Source: Brachybacterium nesterenkovii (GTDB lineage Bacteria > Actinomycetota > Actinomycetes > Actinomycetales > Dermabacteraceae). Taken from it: 48,549 nt of DNA. Both the position numbers and the translations under genes were made by a program. The notes below the pieces were generated by a model, which was not told where the DNA came from, searched no databases, and saw only the letters and a list, made by a program, of their open reading frames with translations. This document shows positions 16,482 through 24,329 of the stretch, in pieces; position 1 is the stretch's first letter; the number at the start of each line of letters is the position of its first letter. Location of the stretch: the NCBI RefSeq assembly GCF_900163655.1, contig NZ_FWFG01000010.1:1-48549 (forward strand), written 5' to 3'.

Positions 16482-16720
16482 GTCGGCCTTCGCCGGTGGC
16501 TCGTTCCTCGCCGCCGGCTCCGACCTCCGAGTTCGTCGATCAGTGATGCTGTCTGGCTGATCTCCTCCCCGTCGGCCTTCGCCGGTGGCTCGTTCCTCGC
16601 CGCCGGCTCCGACCTCCGAGTTCGTCGATCAGTGATGCTGTCTGGCTGATCTCCTCCCCGTCGGCCTTCGCCGGTGGCTCGTTCCTCGCCGCCGGCTCCG
16701 ACCTCCGAGTTCGTCGATCA
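16482..16720. repeat. 89-bp tandem repeat, about 2.7 copies
   Basis: Units start at 16482, 16571 and 16660 with an exact 89-bp period, and I see no differences between copies. The third copy is cut at 16720, where its last bases are the TGA stop codon of the permease gene. Each unit contains an imperfect 9-bp hairpin (GCCGGTGGC/GCCGCCGGC) and a GATCAG/CTGATC dyad in the part that links units. With the terminator, this fills the 334-bp gap between the permease and gfo. No protein is coded here. Function is unknown; a dispersed or REP-like element is possible. Confidence 0.9.
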
Positions 16721-17572
16721 GCCCTTGACAGCGCCCGAGGTCATGCCGCGCACCAGGAAGCGCTGGAGCCCGAAGAACACGAGCATCGGGATGATCATCG
16801 TGAGGAATGCGCCCGCGGTCAGGATCTCCTGGCCCTGGCCCTGCGTGCCGAGCATCTGCTGCTGGGCCACGATGACGGTGCGGTTGGCACCGCCGCCGAG
16901 GAACAGCTTGGCGATGAGCAGGTCGTTCCACACCCACAGGAACTGCAGGGTGGCGAACGCCGCGATCGCCGGCGAGGACATCGGCGCCACGAGCTTCCAG
17001 AACGTCTGGAAGTGGCTCGCGCCGTCGATCTTCGCGCTCTCCACGACCGACGCCGGGAGCGTGGCCATGTAGTTGCGCAGCGTGTAGATCGCCAGCGGCA
17101 TGCCGAAGCCGGTGTGCAGCAGCCACACCGCGACGAACTGGCCGTTGATGCCCAGACCGCGCGGGCCCAGGAGGTCCAGCATCGGCGCGAACGCCACCTG
17201 GATCGGGACCACCATCACCGCGACGATCGCGATGAACAGGATGTCCTTGCCGCGGAACTCCATGAACGTGAACGCGTAGGCCGCGAAGGCCGCGAACATG
17301 ATCGGGAGGATCGTCGCGGGGACCGCGACGATGATCGAGTTCAGCAGCGGCTTGCCCATCGTCCCGTCCGTCAGGAGGGTCGCGTAGTTGTCGAGCGTCC
17401 AGCCGCCCTTCCACAGCGCGGTCCACCAGCCGGAGGTGTCCGCGGCGATCTTCGTGCGGAAGCTCGTCACGAGCAGGCCGATCGTGGGGATGCACCACAG
17501 GATCACCAGCAGCGGCATCACGATCATCGCGAGCGGGCTGCGACGGCGCCCGTCCTTCATCGTTCCACTCAT
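16718..17572 (-). CDS. Sugar ABC transporter permease (MalG/AglG-like)
   Basis: A 284-aa inner-membrane permease with about six helices, the first at residues 12-35. The ATPase-contact EAA loop reads ESAKIDGAS (about 190) followed by FWKLVAP. It should pair with the MalF-like permease next to it. The ATG at 17572 overlaps the upstream permease stop (ATGA). The gene ends exactly at the edge of the 89-bp repeat array. An alpha-glucoside-type substrate is suggested by the binding protein. Confidence 0.93.
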   Translation of the reverse strand: MSGTMKDGRRRSPLAMIVMPLLVILWCIPTIGLLVTSFRTKIAADTSGWWTALWKGGWTLDNYATLLTDGTMGKPLLNSIIVAVPATILPIMFAAFAAYAFTFMEFRGKDILFIAIVAVMVVPIQVAFAPMLDLLGPRGLGINGQFVAVWLLHTGFGMPLAIYTLRNYMATLPASVVESAKIDGASHFQTFWKLVAPMSSPAIAAFATLQFLWVWNDLLIAKLFLGGGANRTVIVAQQQMLGTQGQGQEILTAGAFLTMIIPMLVFFGLQRFLVRGMTSGAVKG

Positions 17573-18798
17573 CGGTTCGCCTCCTGCTGGCGGAAGACCC
17601 GCACCTGGTAGATGAGGATCGGGACGACCAGGATCAGGAGCACGACGACGACCGCCGAGGCCTGGCCGGCCTGCTGGCTCACGAAGAGCTTGCGGAAGAA
17701 CATGTTCGCGATGACGTCGGTCTTGTTCAGGCCGTTCGTGGTGACGTACACGAGATCGAAGATCTTCAGCACCATGATCAGCACCGTGATGAACACCGAG
17801 ACCAGCGTGGGCCACACCTGCGGGAACACGATCTGCCAGAAGATACGGGTCTCGCTGGCGCCGTCCATGCGGCCGGCCTCGATCGTGTCCTCCGGGACCG
17901 CCTTGATCGCGGACGACAGCAGCACCATCGCGAAGCCCGCCTGCAGCCAGATGAGGATCACCATGAGCAGCAGCGAGTTCAGGCGCGCCGTCTCGATCTG
18001 GTACCAGGGCTGGGGATCCCCGCCGAGTGCCGTGATGATGGCGTTGAGCAGACCCGTCTGGGCGGAGCCCGGCGAATCGTACGCGTAGATCAGGCCCCAC
18101 ACCGTGGCCGCACCGACGAAGCTGATGGCCATCGGGAGGAAGATGCCGGACTTGGCGAGCTTCTCCCCGGTGGGACCGAGCTTGTCGGCGAGCACCGCGA
18201 CGGCGAGGCCGATGGCCACCGTCACCGCGGGCACGATCGCGATCCACAGGAAGTTGTTCAGCAGCGCCTGCCAGAACGCCGGATCGCCGAAGATCGCTTG
18301 GTAGTTCTCGAACTTGACCCACTGCGTCGAGTCATCGTTGGCGAACGAGTACACGATCGTCTGGATGGTCGGGTACAGCAGGAAGATGCCGATCAGGCTG
18401 AACCCGGGCAGCAGGAACGCATAGGGGATCAGGCCCTCGGCCAGGCGCGAGGGGAAGCCCTCGATGCACAGGTTCAGGAACCAGAAGAACAGCATCGACC
18501 CGCCGATCCCGATCACGAGACCGAGAACGCCGATGAGGATGCTGGAGTTGAGGAACCGCCCCGGGTAGTAGGCGAGCGCCAGGAAGGCGTTGCACACGAA
18601 CCAGGCGGTGATCACCATGCCTGCGGCGCCGAGCAGCATCCGCGCGGGACGCGCGGGAGAGCCGGCCTTCTCAGGCGTCGCAGGGCGCTGGCGATGCGGT
18701 CGCGGGTCCTTGCCGTCGTAGTCGCCTGTCGCATCGCCCGGCGGGATGAGCGAGGCCGTCGGCCCGCTCGATCCGGGATTCGGGATCGCTGTGCTCAT
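17569..18798 (-). CDS. Sugar ABC transporter permease (MalF/AglF-like)
   Basis: A 409-aa permease. After a hydrophilic ~50-residue tail it has extra N-terminal helices (about 53-110) before the canonical core that starts at AFLLPGFSLIGIF. The EAA loop reads EAGRMDGAS followed by FWQIVFPQ. The extra N-terminal helices make it longer than the usual ~300 aa. The ATG at 18798 shares one base with the binding-protein stop; a GTG at 18801 in a GTGA overlap is an alternative. The operon has no ATPase gene, so a shared MsiK-type ATPase elsewhere is expected. Confidence 0.92.
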   Translation of the reverse strand: MSTAIPNPGSSGPTASLIPPGDATGDYDGKDPRPHRQRPATPEKAGSPARPARMLLGAAGMVITAWFVCNAFLALAYYPGRFLNSSILIGVLGLVIGIGGSMLFFWFLNLCIEGFPSRLAEGLIPYAFLLPGFSLIGIFLLYPTIQTIVYSFANDDSTQWVKFENYQAIFGDPAFWQALLNNFLWIAIVPAVTVAIGLAVAVLADKLGPTGEKLAKSGIFLPMAISFVGAATVWGLIYAYDSPGSAQTGLLNAIITALGGDPQPWYQIETARLNSLLLMVILIWLQAGFAMVLLSSAIKAVPEDTIEAGRMDGASETRIFWQIVFPQVWPTLVSVFITVLIMVLKIFDLVYVTTNGLNKTDVIANMFFRKLFVSQQAGQASAVVVVLLILVVPILIYQVRVFRQQEANR

Positions 18799-20147
18799 CA
18801 CTTGGGCCAGCTCGCTTCGATGTCATCGCAGACCTGCTGGGAGGTCTTGGAGCCCTGCAGCCACTCGACCATGCCGGTCCAGAAGGTGCCGCCGCCGACG
18901 GCGTTGGGCATCACGTCCGAGCCGTCGTAGCGGAACACCTTGGCCTCGGCCGCGATCTGGGCGATCCGGCGCGTGGTCTCATCGGCGTAGTGGCTCTGGT
19001 CGAAGGTCTTGTGCGGCGACAGCCAGCCGCCGGCCTTGGCCCACTCGGCGCCGAACTGGTCGGAGGTCAGGAACTCCATGACCTTGACGGTGTCGTCGTT
19101 CAGGGTGAACAGCGCCGCGAGGTCGCCGCCGCCGAGGATCGGCTGGCCCTCGTAGCCGTCGGCGAAGGTCGGCATCGGGTAGACGCCCACCTGGGTGTCG
19201 ATGTTCTTGAGCACCTCGGGCGGGAAGAAGCCCGTCACGAAGTTGCCCTGGCGCACGAGCATCGCACGCGCCGGGTTCTCGAACAGCGGCAGCGGGGCCT
19301 CGGAGAACGCGGTGTTCAGGATGGTGCTCGTGCCGCCGAGGACGTTGCCCTCGGTCTTGAGCAGCTCGCCCACCTTGTCGAGCGCCGCGACGACCTGGGG
19401 GTCGTTGAACGGGATACGGTGGTAGATCCAATCGTCGTACACCTCGGGCCCGTACAGGCGGAGCATGAACTCCTCGAGCCAGTCGGTGCCGACCCAGCCG
19501 GTGGCCTGGTCGGACTCCCACGCGTCGGACCATGGGGTGATCCCCATCTGCTGCTTGATCTGATCGGCGATGCCGTACAGGTCCTCCATGGTCGCGGGCT
19601 CCTCGGAGTACCCGCCGGCCGTGTAGGCCTCCTTCGGGTACCAGATGAGGGACTTGCAGGCCATGCGCATCGGGGCGCCGAACACGCGGCCCTGCATGCG
19701 GGCGGAGTCCAGGAAGCCCGGGATCAGCGTCGAGTTCAGCTTGTCGTAGTCCAGGAACACGTCGATCGGGACGATCGCGTCCTTCTTGGCGAGGTCGAAC
19801 AGGCCGCCCGGCTGGGGGAACAGGGCGATGTCCGGGGCGTCGCCGGAGCCGACGCGCTGCTGGATCGTGGTGGTGAAGTCCTGATCCGGCGTGTACTGGA
19901 TGGTGATGCCGGAGGACTTCTGGAACTCCTCGAGGGAGGCCAGGAAGGCCGTCTGCTCCTGACCGCCGAAGGCGCCCAGGATGGAGACGGTCCCGTTACC
20001 CTTGGTGGTCCCGAGCTCATAGCGCTGAGCGCCGGAGGAGCCGGAGCTCCCGGAATCGGGGTTCTGCAGGCAACCGGTCAGGCCGATGGCGGCGGCTGTC
20101 GCCGCACCTCCGGCCATCACCGCGCGCCTCGTGGGGTGAGAGCTCAT
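18798..20147 (-). CDS. Sugar ABC transporter substrate-binding lipoprotein (AglE-like)
   Basis: A 449-aa extracellular binding protein. The signal has twin arginines (RR at 7-8) and a lipobox LTGC with the lipidated Cys26, so it is probably a Tat-exported lipoprotein. The mature part resembles alpha-glucoside binding proteins: TVSILGAFGGQEQTAF near 53, PDIALFPQPG near 105, and GWVGTDWLEE with YGPEVYDDW around 220-240. AAGGAG stands six bases before the ATG. It is first in the operon with two permeases. A LacI-type palindrome lies about 110 bp upstream (20255-20268). The sugar specificity is inferred. Confidence 0.93.
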   Translation of the reverse strand: MSSHPTRRAVMAGGAATAAAIGLTGCLQNPDSGSSGSSGAQRYELGTTKGNGTVSILGAFGGQEQTAFLASLEEFQKSSGITIQYTPDQDFTTTIQQRVGSGDAPDIALFPQPGGLFDLAKKDAIVPIDVFLDYDKLNSTLIPGFLDSARMQGRVFGAPMRMACKSLIWYPKEAYTAGGYSEEPATMEDLYGIADQIKQQMGITPWSDAWESDQATGWVGTDWLEEFMLRLYGPEVYDDWIYHRIPFNDPQVVAALDKVGELLKTEGNVLGGTSTILNTAFSEAPLPLFENPARAMLVRQGNFVTGFFPPEVLKNIDTQVGVYPMPTFADGYEGQPILGGGDLAALFTLNDDTVKVMEFLTSDQFGAEWAKAGGWLSPHKTFDQSHYADETTRRIAQIAAEAKVFRYDGSDVMPNAVGGGTFWTGMVEWLQGSKTSQQVCDDIEASWPK

Positions 20148-20254
20148 CGTCGCTCCTTCATCGTTGAGGGATGGCTGCCCCTACTGTAGGAGCCTGCAGG
20201 CCGCACAGGATCGACGATCGGTCCTCGGACACGGGCGCGTCCGGCCGATCGTGG

Positions 20255-20268
20255 TCGAAACGTTGCGA
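20255..20268. promoter_or_regulatory. LacI-family-type operator
   Basis: TCGAAACGTTGCGA is a 14-bp near-perfect palindrome with the central AACGTT typical of LacI-family sites. It lies in the 262-bp gap before the sugar-binding-protein gene, and TACAGT (20183-20188, minus strand) downstream of it may be the -10. No lacI-like gene is in the window. Confidence 0.55.
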
Positions 20269-20377
20269 ACAGCGTCCGAAAGCGACCGGATTCCCCCGAT
20301 TCGAGGCAGGGACGAGCGCGGGAACGGACGGAGCTCCGGGGCGTCCGCGAGGATGCTCCCGAGGCTCCGAGCGACCG

Positions 20378-20396
20378 CGCGGTCCGTACGACCGCG
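20378..20396 (-). terminator. Hairpin after topA
   Basis: CGCGGTC/GACCGCG arms with a 5-base loop lie 14 bp downstream of the topA stop codon. This is a modest, U-less candidate terminator. Confidence 0.4.
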
Positions 20397-20409
20397 CCGA
20401 CGATTGCTG

Positions 20410-23139
20410 CTACTTCTTCGGCGCGGCCTTCGAGCTCGTCTTCTTCGCCGGCGCCCTGCGCGTGGTGGTCCTGCGCGCGGCCGGCTTCTTGGCCGGGCCC
20501 TTCGCGCGCTTCTCCGCGAGGCGCTCGACGGCCATCTCGTGGGTGAGCGTCTCCAGCGAATCGTCCTTGCGCAGGGTCACGTTGGTGGTGCCGTCGGTGA
20601 TGTACGCGCCGAAGCGACCGTCCTTGACCACGATCGGCTTCTCGCTCGTGGGGTCTGTGCCCAGCTCCTTGAGCGGCGGCTTGGCGGCGGCGCGCCCGCG
20701 CTGCTTGGGCTGGGCGTAGATCGCCAGGGCCTCGTCGAGGGTGATGGTGAACATCTGCTCCTCGGTCTCCAGCGAGCGCGAGTCCGTGCCCTTCTTGAGG
20801 TAGGGGCCGTAGCGGCCGTTCTGCGCCGTGATCTCGGTGCCCTCGGCGTCCGTCCCGATCACCCGCGGCAGGCTCAGCAGCTTCAGCGCGTCCTCGAGGG
20901 TGACCGTCGCCAGATCCATCGTCTTCAGCAGCGAGGCCGTGCGGGGCTTCGGGCGCTTGGACTTGGGCGTCTTGTCCTCGGGATCCTCGGGGATCACCTC
21001 GGTGACGTAGGGGCCGTAGCGCCCGTCCTTGGCGATGATCTCGCGGCCCGTGTCCGGGTCCGTGCCCAGCACGCGCCCGTCGTCCTTCTGCCGCTCGAGC
21101 AGCTCGGTGGCCTTCTCCACGGTCAGCTCGTCGGGGGCGATCTCGTCGGGCACGGAGGCGCGCACCGGGTCCGCGCTCTCGAGCACCTCCCCGTCCTCAC
21201 CGCGCGCCGGGCGCTCGACGAAGGCGCCGTAGCGGCCCACGCGCAGCGTGATCCCCTCGCCGATCGGGATCGAGTTGATCTCCCGGGCGTCGATGTCGCC
21301 CAGGGACTCGACGGTCGCGCGCAGGCCCAGGTGGCCCACCTCGCCCGTGCCGTCGCCGTCGTAGAAGCGGTGCAGGTAGTCCGGGCGGGACAGCTCGCCG
21401 CGGGCGATGCGGTCCAGATCCGCTTCCATCGCGGCCGTGAAGTCGTAGTCGACCAGCGAGCCGAAGTGCTCCTCCAGCAGGCGCACCACGGAGAACGCGA
21501 TCCAGCTGGGGGCGAGCGCGCTGCCGCGGCGCACCACGTAGCCGCGGTCCTGGATGGTCGAGATCGTCGACGCGTACGTCGACGGACGCCCGATCCCGCG
21601 CTCCTCGAGCGCCCGCACCAGCGAGGCCTCCGTGTAGCGCGGGGGCGGCGTGGTCTGGTGGCCGTCGGGCACCAGCTCGCGGACGTCGGGGAGCTGGCCC
21701 TCGGTCATTTGCGGCAGGCGCTTGTCAGAGCCCGCTGCGCCCCCGGCATCATCGGCGTAGCGGGCGGCGTCGCGGCCCTCCTCGTAGGCGGCCATGAAGC
21801 CGCGGAAGGTGATCACGGTGCCCGAGGCGCCGAAGGTCGCGGTGCGGCCGCCGCCGGTGACGGTCAGCTGGGCCGACGTCGTCGAGCCGCGCGCATCGGC
21901 CATCTGCGAGGCCACGGTGCGCTTCCAGATCAGCTCGTACAGGCGGAACTGCTCGCCCGAGAGCTCCCCGGCCACCTGCGCGGGAGTCCGGAACGTCGAT
22001 CCCGCGGGACGGATCGCCTCGTGGGCCTCCTGCGCGTTCGCCGCCTTGCCGGAGTACACGCGCGGCTTGTCGGGCACGTACTCGGCGCCGTACAGCTCGG
22101 TCGCCTGAGCGCGGGCGGCACGGATCGCCTCGCCCGACAGCGCGACCGAGTCCGTACGCATATAGGTGATGTAGCCGTTCTCGTACAGACCCTGGGCCAC
22201 GCGCATCGTCTCGCGCGCGCCGAGGCGGAGCTTGCGCCCGGCCTCCTGCTGCAGCGACGAGGTGGTGAACGGCGCCGCCGGGCGGCGCGTATACGGCTTG
22301 GACTCGACCGAGGTGACGGTCGCGGGCGCACCCTGAAGCGCCGCGATCAGCGCGGCCGCGGACTCCTCGGTGAGGACGGTCGCGCCCTTCGTCTTCAGCG
22401 TGCCGTCGTCGCGGAAGTCGCGGCCCGAGGCCACGCGGGAGCCGTCGACGGTGCGGATGCCCGCGGTGAACGCGGGTGCGGCGTCATCGTCCTGCGCGGC
22501 GAAGGTTCCGGTCACGTCCCAGTAGCCGGCGGCGACGAACGCCATGCGCTCGCGCTCGCGCTCGACCACCAGGCGGGTGGCGACGGACTGCACGCGGCCC
22601 GCGCTCGTGCCCTGCTTGACCTTGCGCCACAGCACGGGGGAGACCTCGTAGCCGTAGAGCCGGTCGAGGATGCGGCGCGTCTCCTGCGCGTCCACGAGCG
22701 GCATGTCGATCTCGCGCGTGGACTCCAGCGCGTTCTCGATCGCCTCACGGGTGATCTCGTGGAACACCATGCGGTGGACCGGCATGGACTTCGCGGGCTT
22801 GAGGGCCTGCAGCAGGTGCCAGGCAATCGCCTCCCCCTCGCGGTCCTCATCGGTGGCGAGGTAGAGGGTGTCGGCGTCCTTCATCAGCCGCTTGAGCTCG
22901 GCGACCTTCTTCTTCTTGTCGGGGTCGACCACGTAGTACGGCTCGAAGTCGTTCTCGACGTCGACGGCGAAGCGGCCGAACGGCCCCTTCTTCATGTCGG
23001 CGGGCAGGTCCTTGGGCTGGGGGAGATCGCGGATGTGCCCCACGGAGGCCTCGACGGTGTAGTCGTCCCCGAGGTATCGGCCGATGGTCCTCGCCTTGGC
23101 GGGGGACTCGACGATCACGAGATGGCGACCAGTGGCCAC
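20410..23139 (-). CDS. topA: DNA topoisomerase I
   Basis: A 909-aa type IA topoisomerase that relaxes negative supercoils. The TOPRIM domain has IVESPAKA (Glu11) and the acidic triad in ATDEDREGE (Asp97, Asp99, Glu101). The active-site Tyr326 is in ITYMRTDS. In place of zinc fingers, the C-terminal third has three actinobacterial repeats of the G-T-D-x-x-T ... D-G-R-(Y/F)-G-x-Y type, then a Lys/Arg/Ala tail. The GTG at 23139 has a GGAAGGAAG-like site upstream. It lies 86 bp behind the PAP2 gene. In related genomes tmk and holB usually follow directly; here the importer and gfo intervene. Confidence 0.97.
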   Translation of the reverse strand: MATGRHLVIVESPAKARTIGRYLGDDYTVEASVGHIRDLPQPKDLPADMKKGPFGRFAVDVENDFEPYYVVDPDKKKKVAELKRLMKDADTLYLATDEDREGEAIAWHLLQALKPAKSMPVHRMVFHEITREAIENALESTREIDMPLVDAQETRRILDRLYGYEVSPVLWRKVKQGTSAGRVQSVATRLVVERERERMAFVAAGYWDVTGTFAAQDDDAAPAFTAGIRTVDGSRVASGRDFRDDGTLKTKGATVLTEESAAALIAALQGAPATVTSVESKPYTRRPAAPFTTSSLQQEAGRKLRLGARETMRVAQGLYENGYITYMRTDSVALSGEAIRAARAQATELYGAEYVPDKPRVYSGKAANAQEAHEAIRPAGSTFRTPAQVAGELSGEQFRLYELIWKRTVASQMADARGSTTSAQLTVTGGGRTATFGASGTVITFRGFMAAYEEGRDAARYADDAGGAAGSDKRLPQMTEGQLPDVRELVPDGHQTTPPPRYTEASLVRALEERGIGRPSTYASTISTIQDRGYVVRRGSALAPSWIAFSVVRLLEEHFGSLVDYDFTAAMEADLDRIARGELSRPDYLHRFYDGDGTGEVGHLGLRATVESLGDIDAREINSIPIGEGITLRVGRYGAFVERPARGEDGEVLESADPVRASVPDEIAPDELTVEKATELLERQKDDGRVLGTDPDTGREIIAKDGRYGPYVTEVIPEDPEDKTPKSKRPKPRTASLLKTMDLATVTLEDALKLLSLPRVIGTDAEGTEITAQNGRYGPYLKKGTDSRSLETEEQMFTITLDEALAIYAQPKQRGRAAAKPPLKELGTDPTSEKPIVVKDGRFGAYITDGTTNVTLRKDDSLETLTHEMAVERLAEKRAKGPAKKPAARRTTTRRAPAKKTSSKAAPKK

Positions 23140-23225
23140 AGGGCACTTCCTTCCGGTTCCTCAACCGCTGCGCAGGGACGCAGCGGGGCGACGGCGGTCT
23201 CGGGCCGAGCCGCGGTCACGGGGCC

Positions 23226-24329
23226 TCACCGTACACGCACAGGATCGGCGCTCGACGAGGGCAAGGCGGGCACGTGGACGAGCAGCGTGACGGCGAACAG
23301 CGCCGCCGTCGCGCCGCCGACGATGCCGATCGTCGCCGCGTACGCCCGGGCCTGCGCGGAGGCGGAGGCGAGATCCAGCGGCGTGGGCACCGTCGCCAGC
23401 AGCACGGCCCCGACGATGACGCCCAGCACGGACCCGACGCTCAGGAGGGCCGCGGCGACCCGGCCGTTGGAGTGGACGGGCAGCAGCGAGCGCGCACGTC
23501 GACGACGGTCCCGGCGGGGGCGGGCGGCCGCGCCCTCGTGCGCGGGGGCGCTGTGGCCCGCGACCCACATCTGCGCCTCCTCGTCCCAGACGGGGTCGGG
23601 ATCGTCCCAGGTCGCGGGCCTGGGCGGCTCCGCCGTGCCGTCGCGCCCGAGGTCATCGTCGTGCCCGTCGTGCGGGTGGTCCTCGGCGTCGGGCTCGGGC
23701 GCTCGGGCGCGGATCATCGCGAGCACCGCGTCCACCGCCAGGACCAGGAACGTCCAGGCCCCGACCACCAGCAGGGCGCCCAGGACGTCGCTGGGCCGGT
23801 GCCAACCGCCCGCGATCGTGCCGATCCCCGCGACCGCTGTCCACGCGGCGCCGAGCAGGGCCACGAGGGAGCGGATGTGGCGCGGGCTCGCGAGCATGAG
23901 CGCGATCGCCACGGCCGCCGCGAGCGTCGTGTGCCCCGAGGGGAAGGAGTTGGGTGTCACATCCAGGCCCGGGGCCAGGGCGGTGCGGTCGATCACCAGG
24001 TGTTTGACCACTTGCGTGGTCGCCGCGGCGCCCGCGACGAGCACCACCAGGTGCACCACCATCGACGCACGGCGCTGGAGCAGGGCCAGGACGACGGCGA
24101 CCAGGATGGCAGCGACGATCACAGGCACCGTGACCGTGTTCAGGACCGGGAAGACGATGCGGGTCATGGGCCCGGTGTCGTTCTGCGCCGCGGTCAGCAC
24201 CAGCTGATCCAGGCGCTGGCCCCTCGCCGTGTGCACGGCGGCCTTGGCGAGCGCCCAGCAGGCGGCGATGCTCGCGGCGCTCGCGAGCAGGGCGCCCAGC
24301 AGGCGCAGCGCGATCGCCCCGCGGGTCAT
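23226..24329 (-). CDS. PAP2-family membrane phosphatase
   Basis: A 367-aa integral membrane lipid-phosphatase-like protein with about six helices. The active-site motifs are K-H-L-V-I-D-R (first motif, shortened spacing), FPSGHTT and GWHRPSD. A hydrophilic acidic and Arg-rich insert (about residues 225-300) separates the core from two further C-terminal helices. Likely substrates are phosphatidic acid, undecaprenyl or other lipid phosphates, which is a family-level inference. The ATG overlaps the methyltransferase stop (ATGA). Confidence 0.88.
   Translation of the reverse strand: MTRGAIALRLLGALLASAASIAACWALAKAAVHTARGQRLDQLVLTAAQNDTGPMTRIVFPVLNTVTVPVIVAAILVAVVLALLQRRASMVVHLVVLVAGAAATTQVVKHLVIDRTALAPGLDVTPNSFPSGHTTLAAAVAIALMLASPRHIRSLVALLGAAWTAVAGIGTIAGGWHRPSDVLGALLVVGAWTFLVLAVDAVLAMIRARAPEPDAEDHPHDGHDDDLGRDGTAEPPRPATWDDPDPVWDEEAQMWVAGHSAPAHEGAAARPRRDRRRRARSLLPVHSNGRVAAALLSVGSVLGVIVGAVLLATVPTPLDLASASAQARAYAATIGIVGGATAALFAVTLLVHVPALPSSSADPVRVR

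Noticed and set aside
16482-16720. CRISPR array
   Set aside because: The 89-bp units follow each other without unique spacers and no cas genes are present.
20164-24207. A 1347-codon open frame on the plus strand
   Set aside because: It is antisense to topA and PAP2, His/Arg/Gly-rich with no domain, and is a typical GC-skew shadow.
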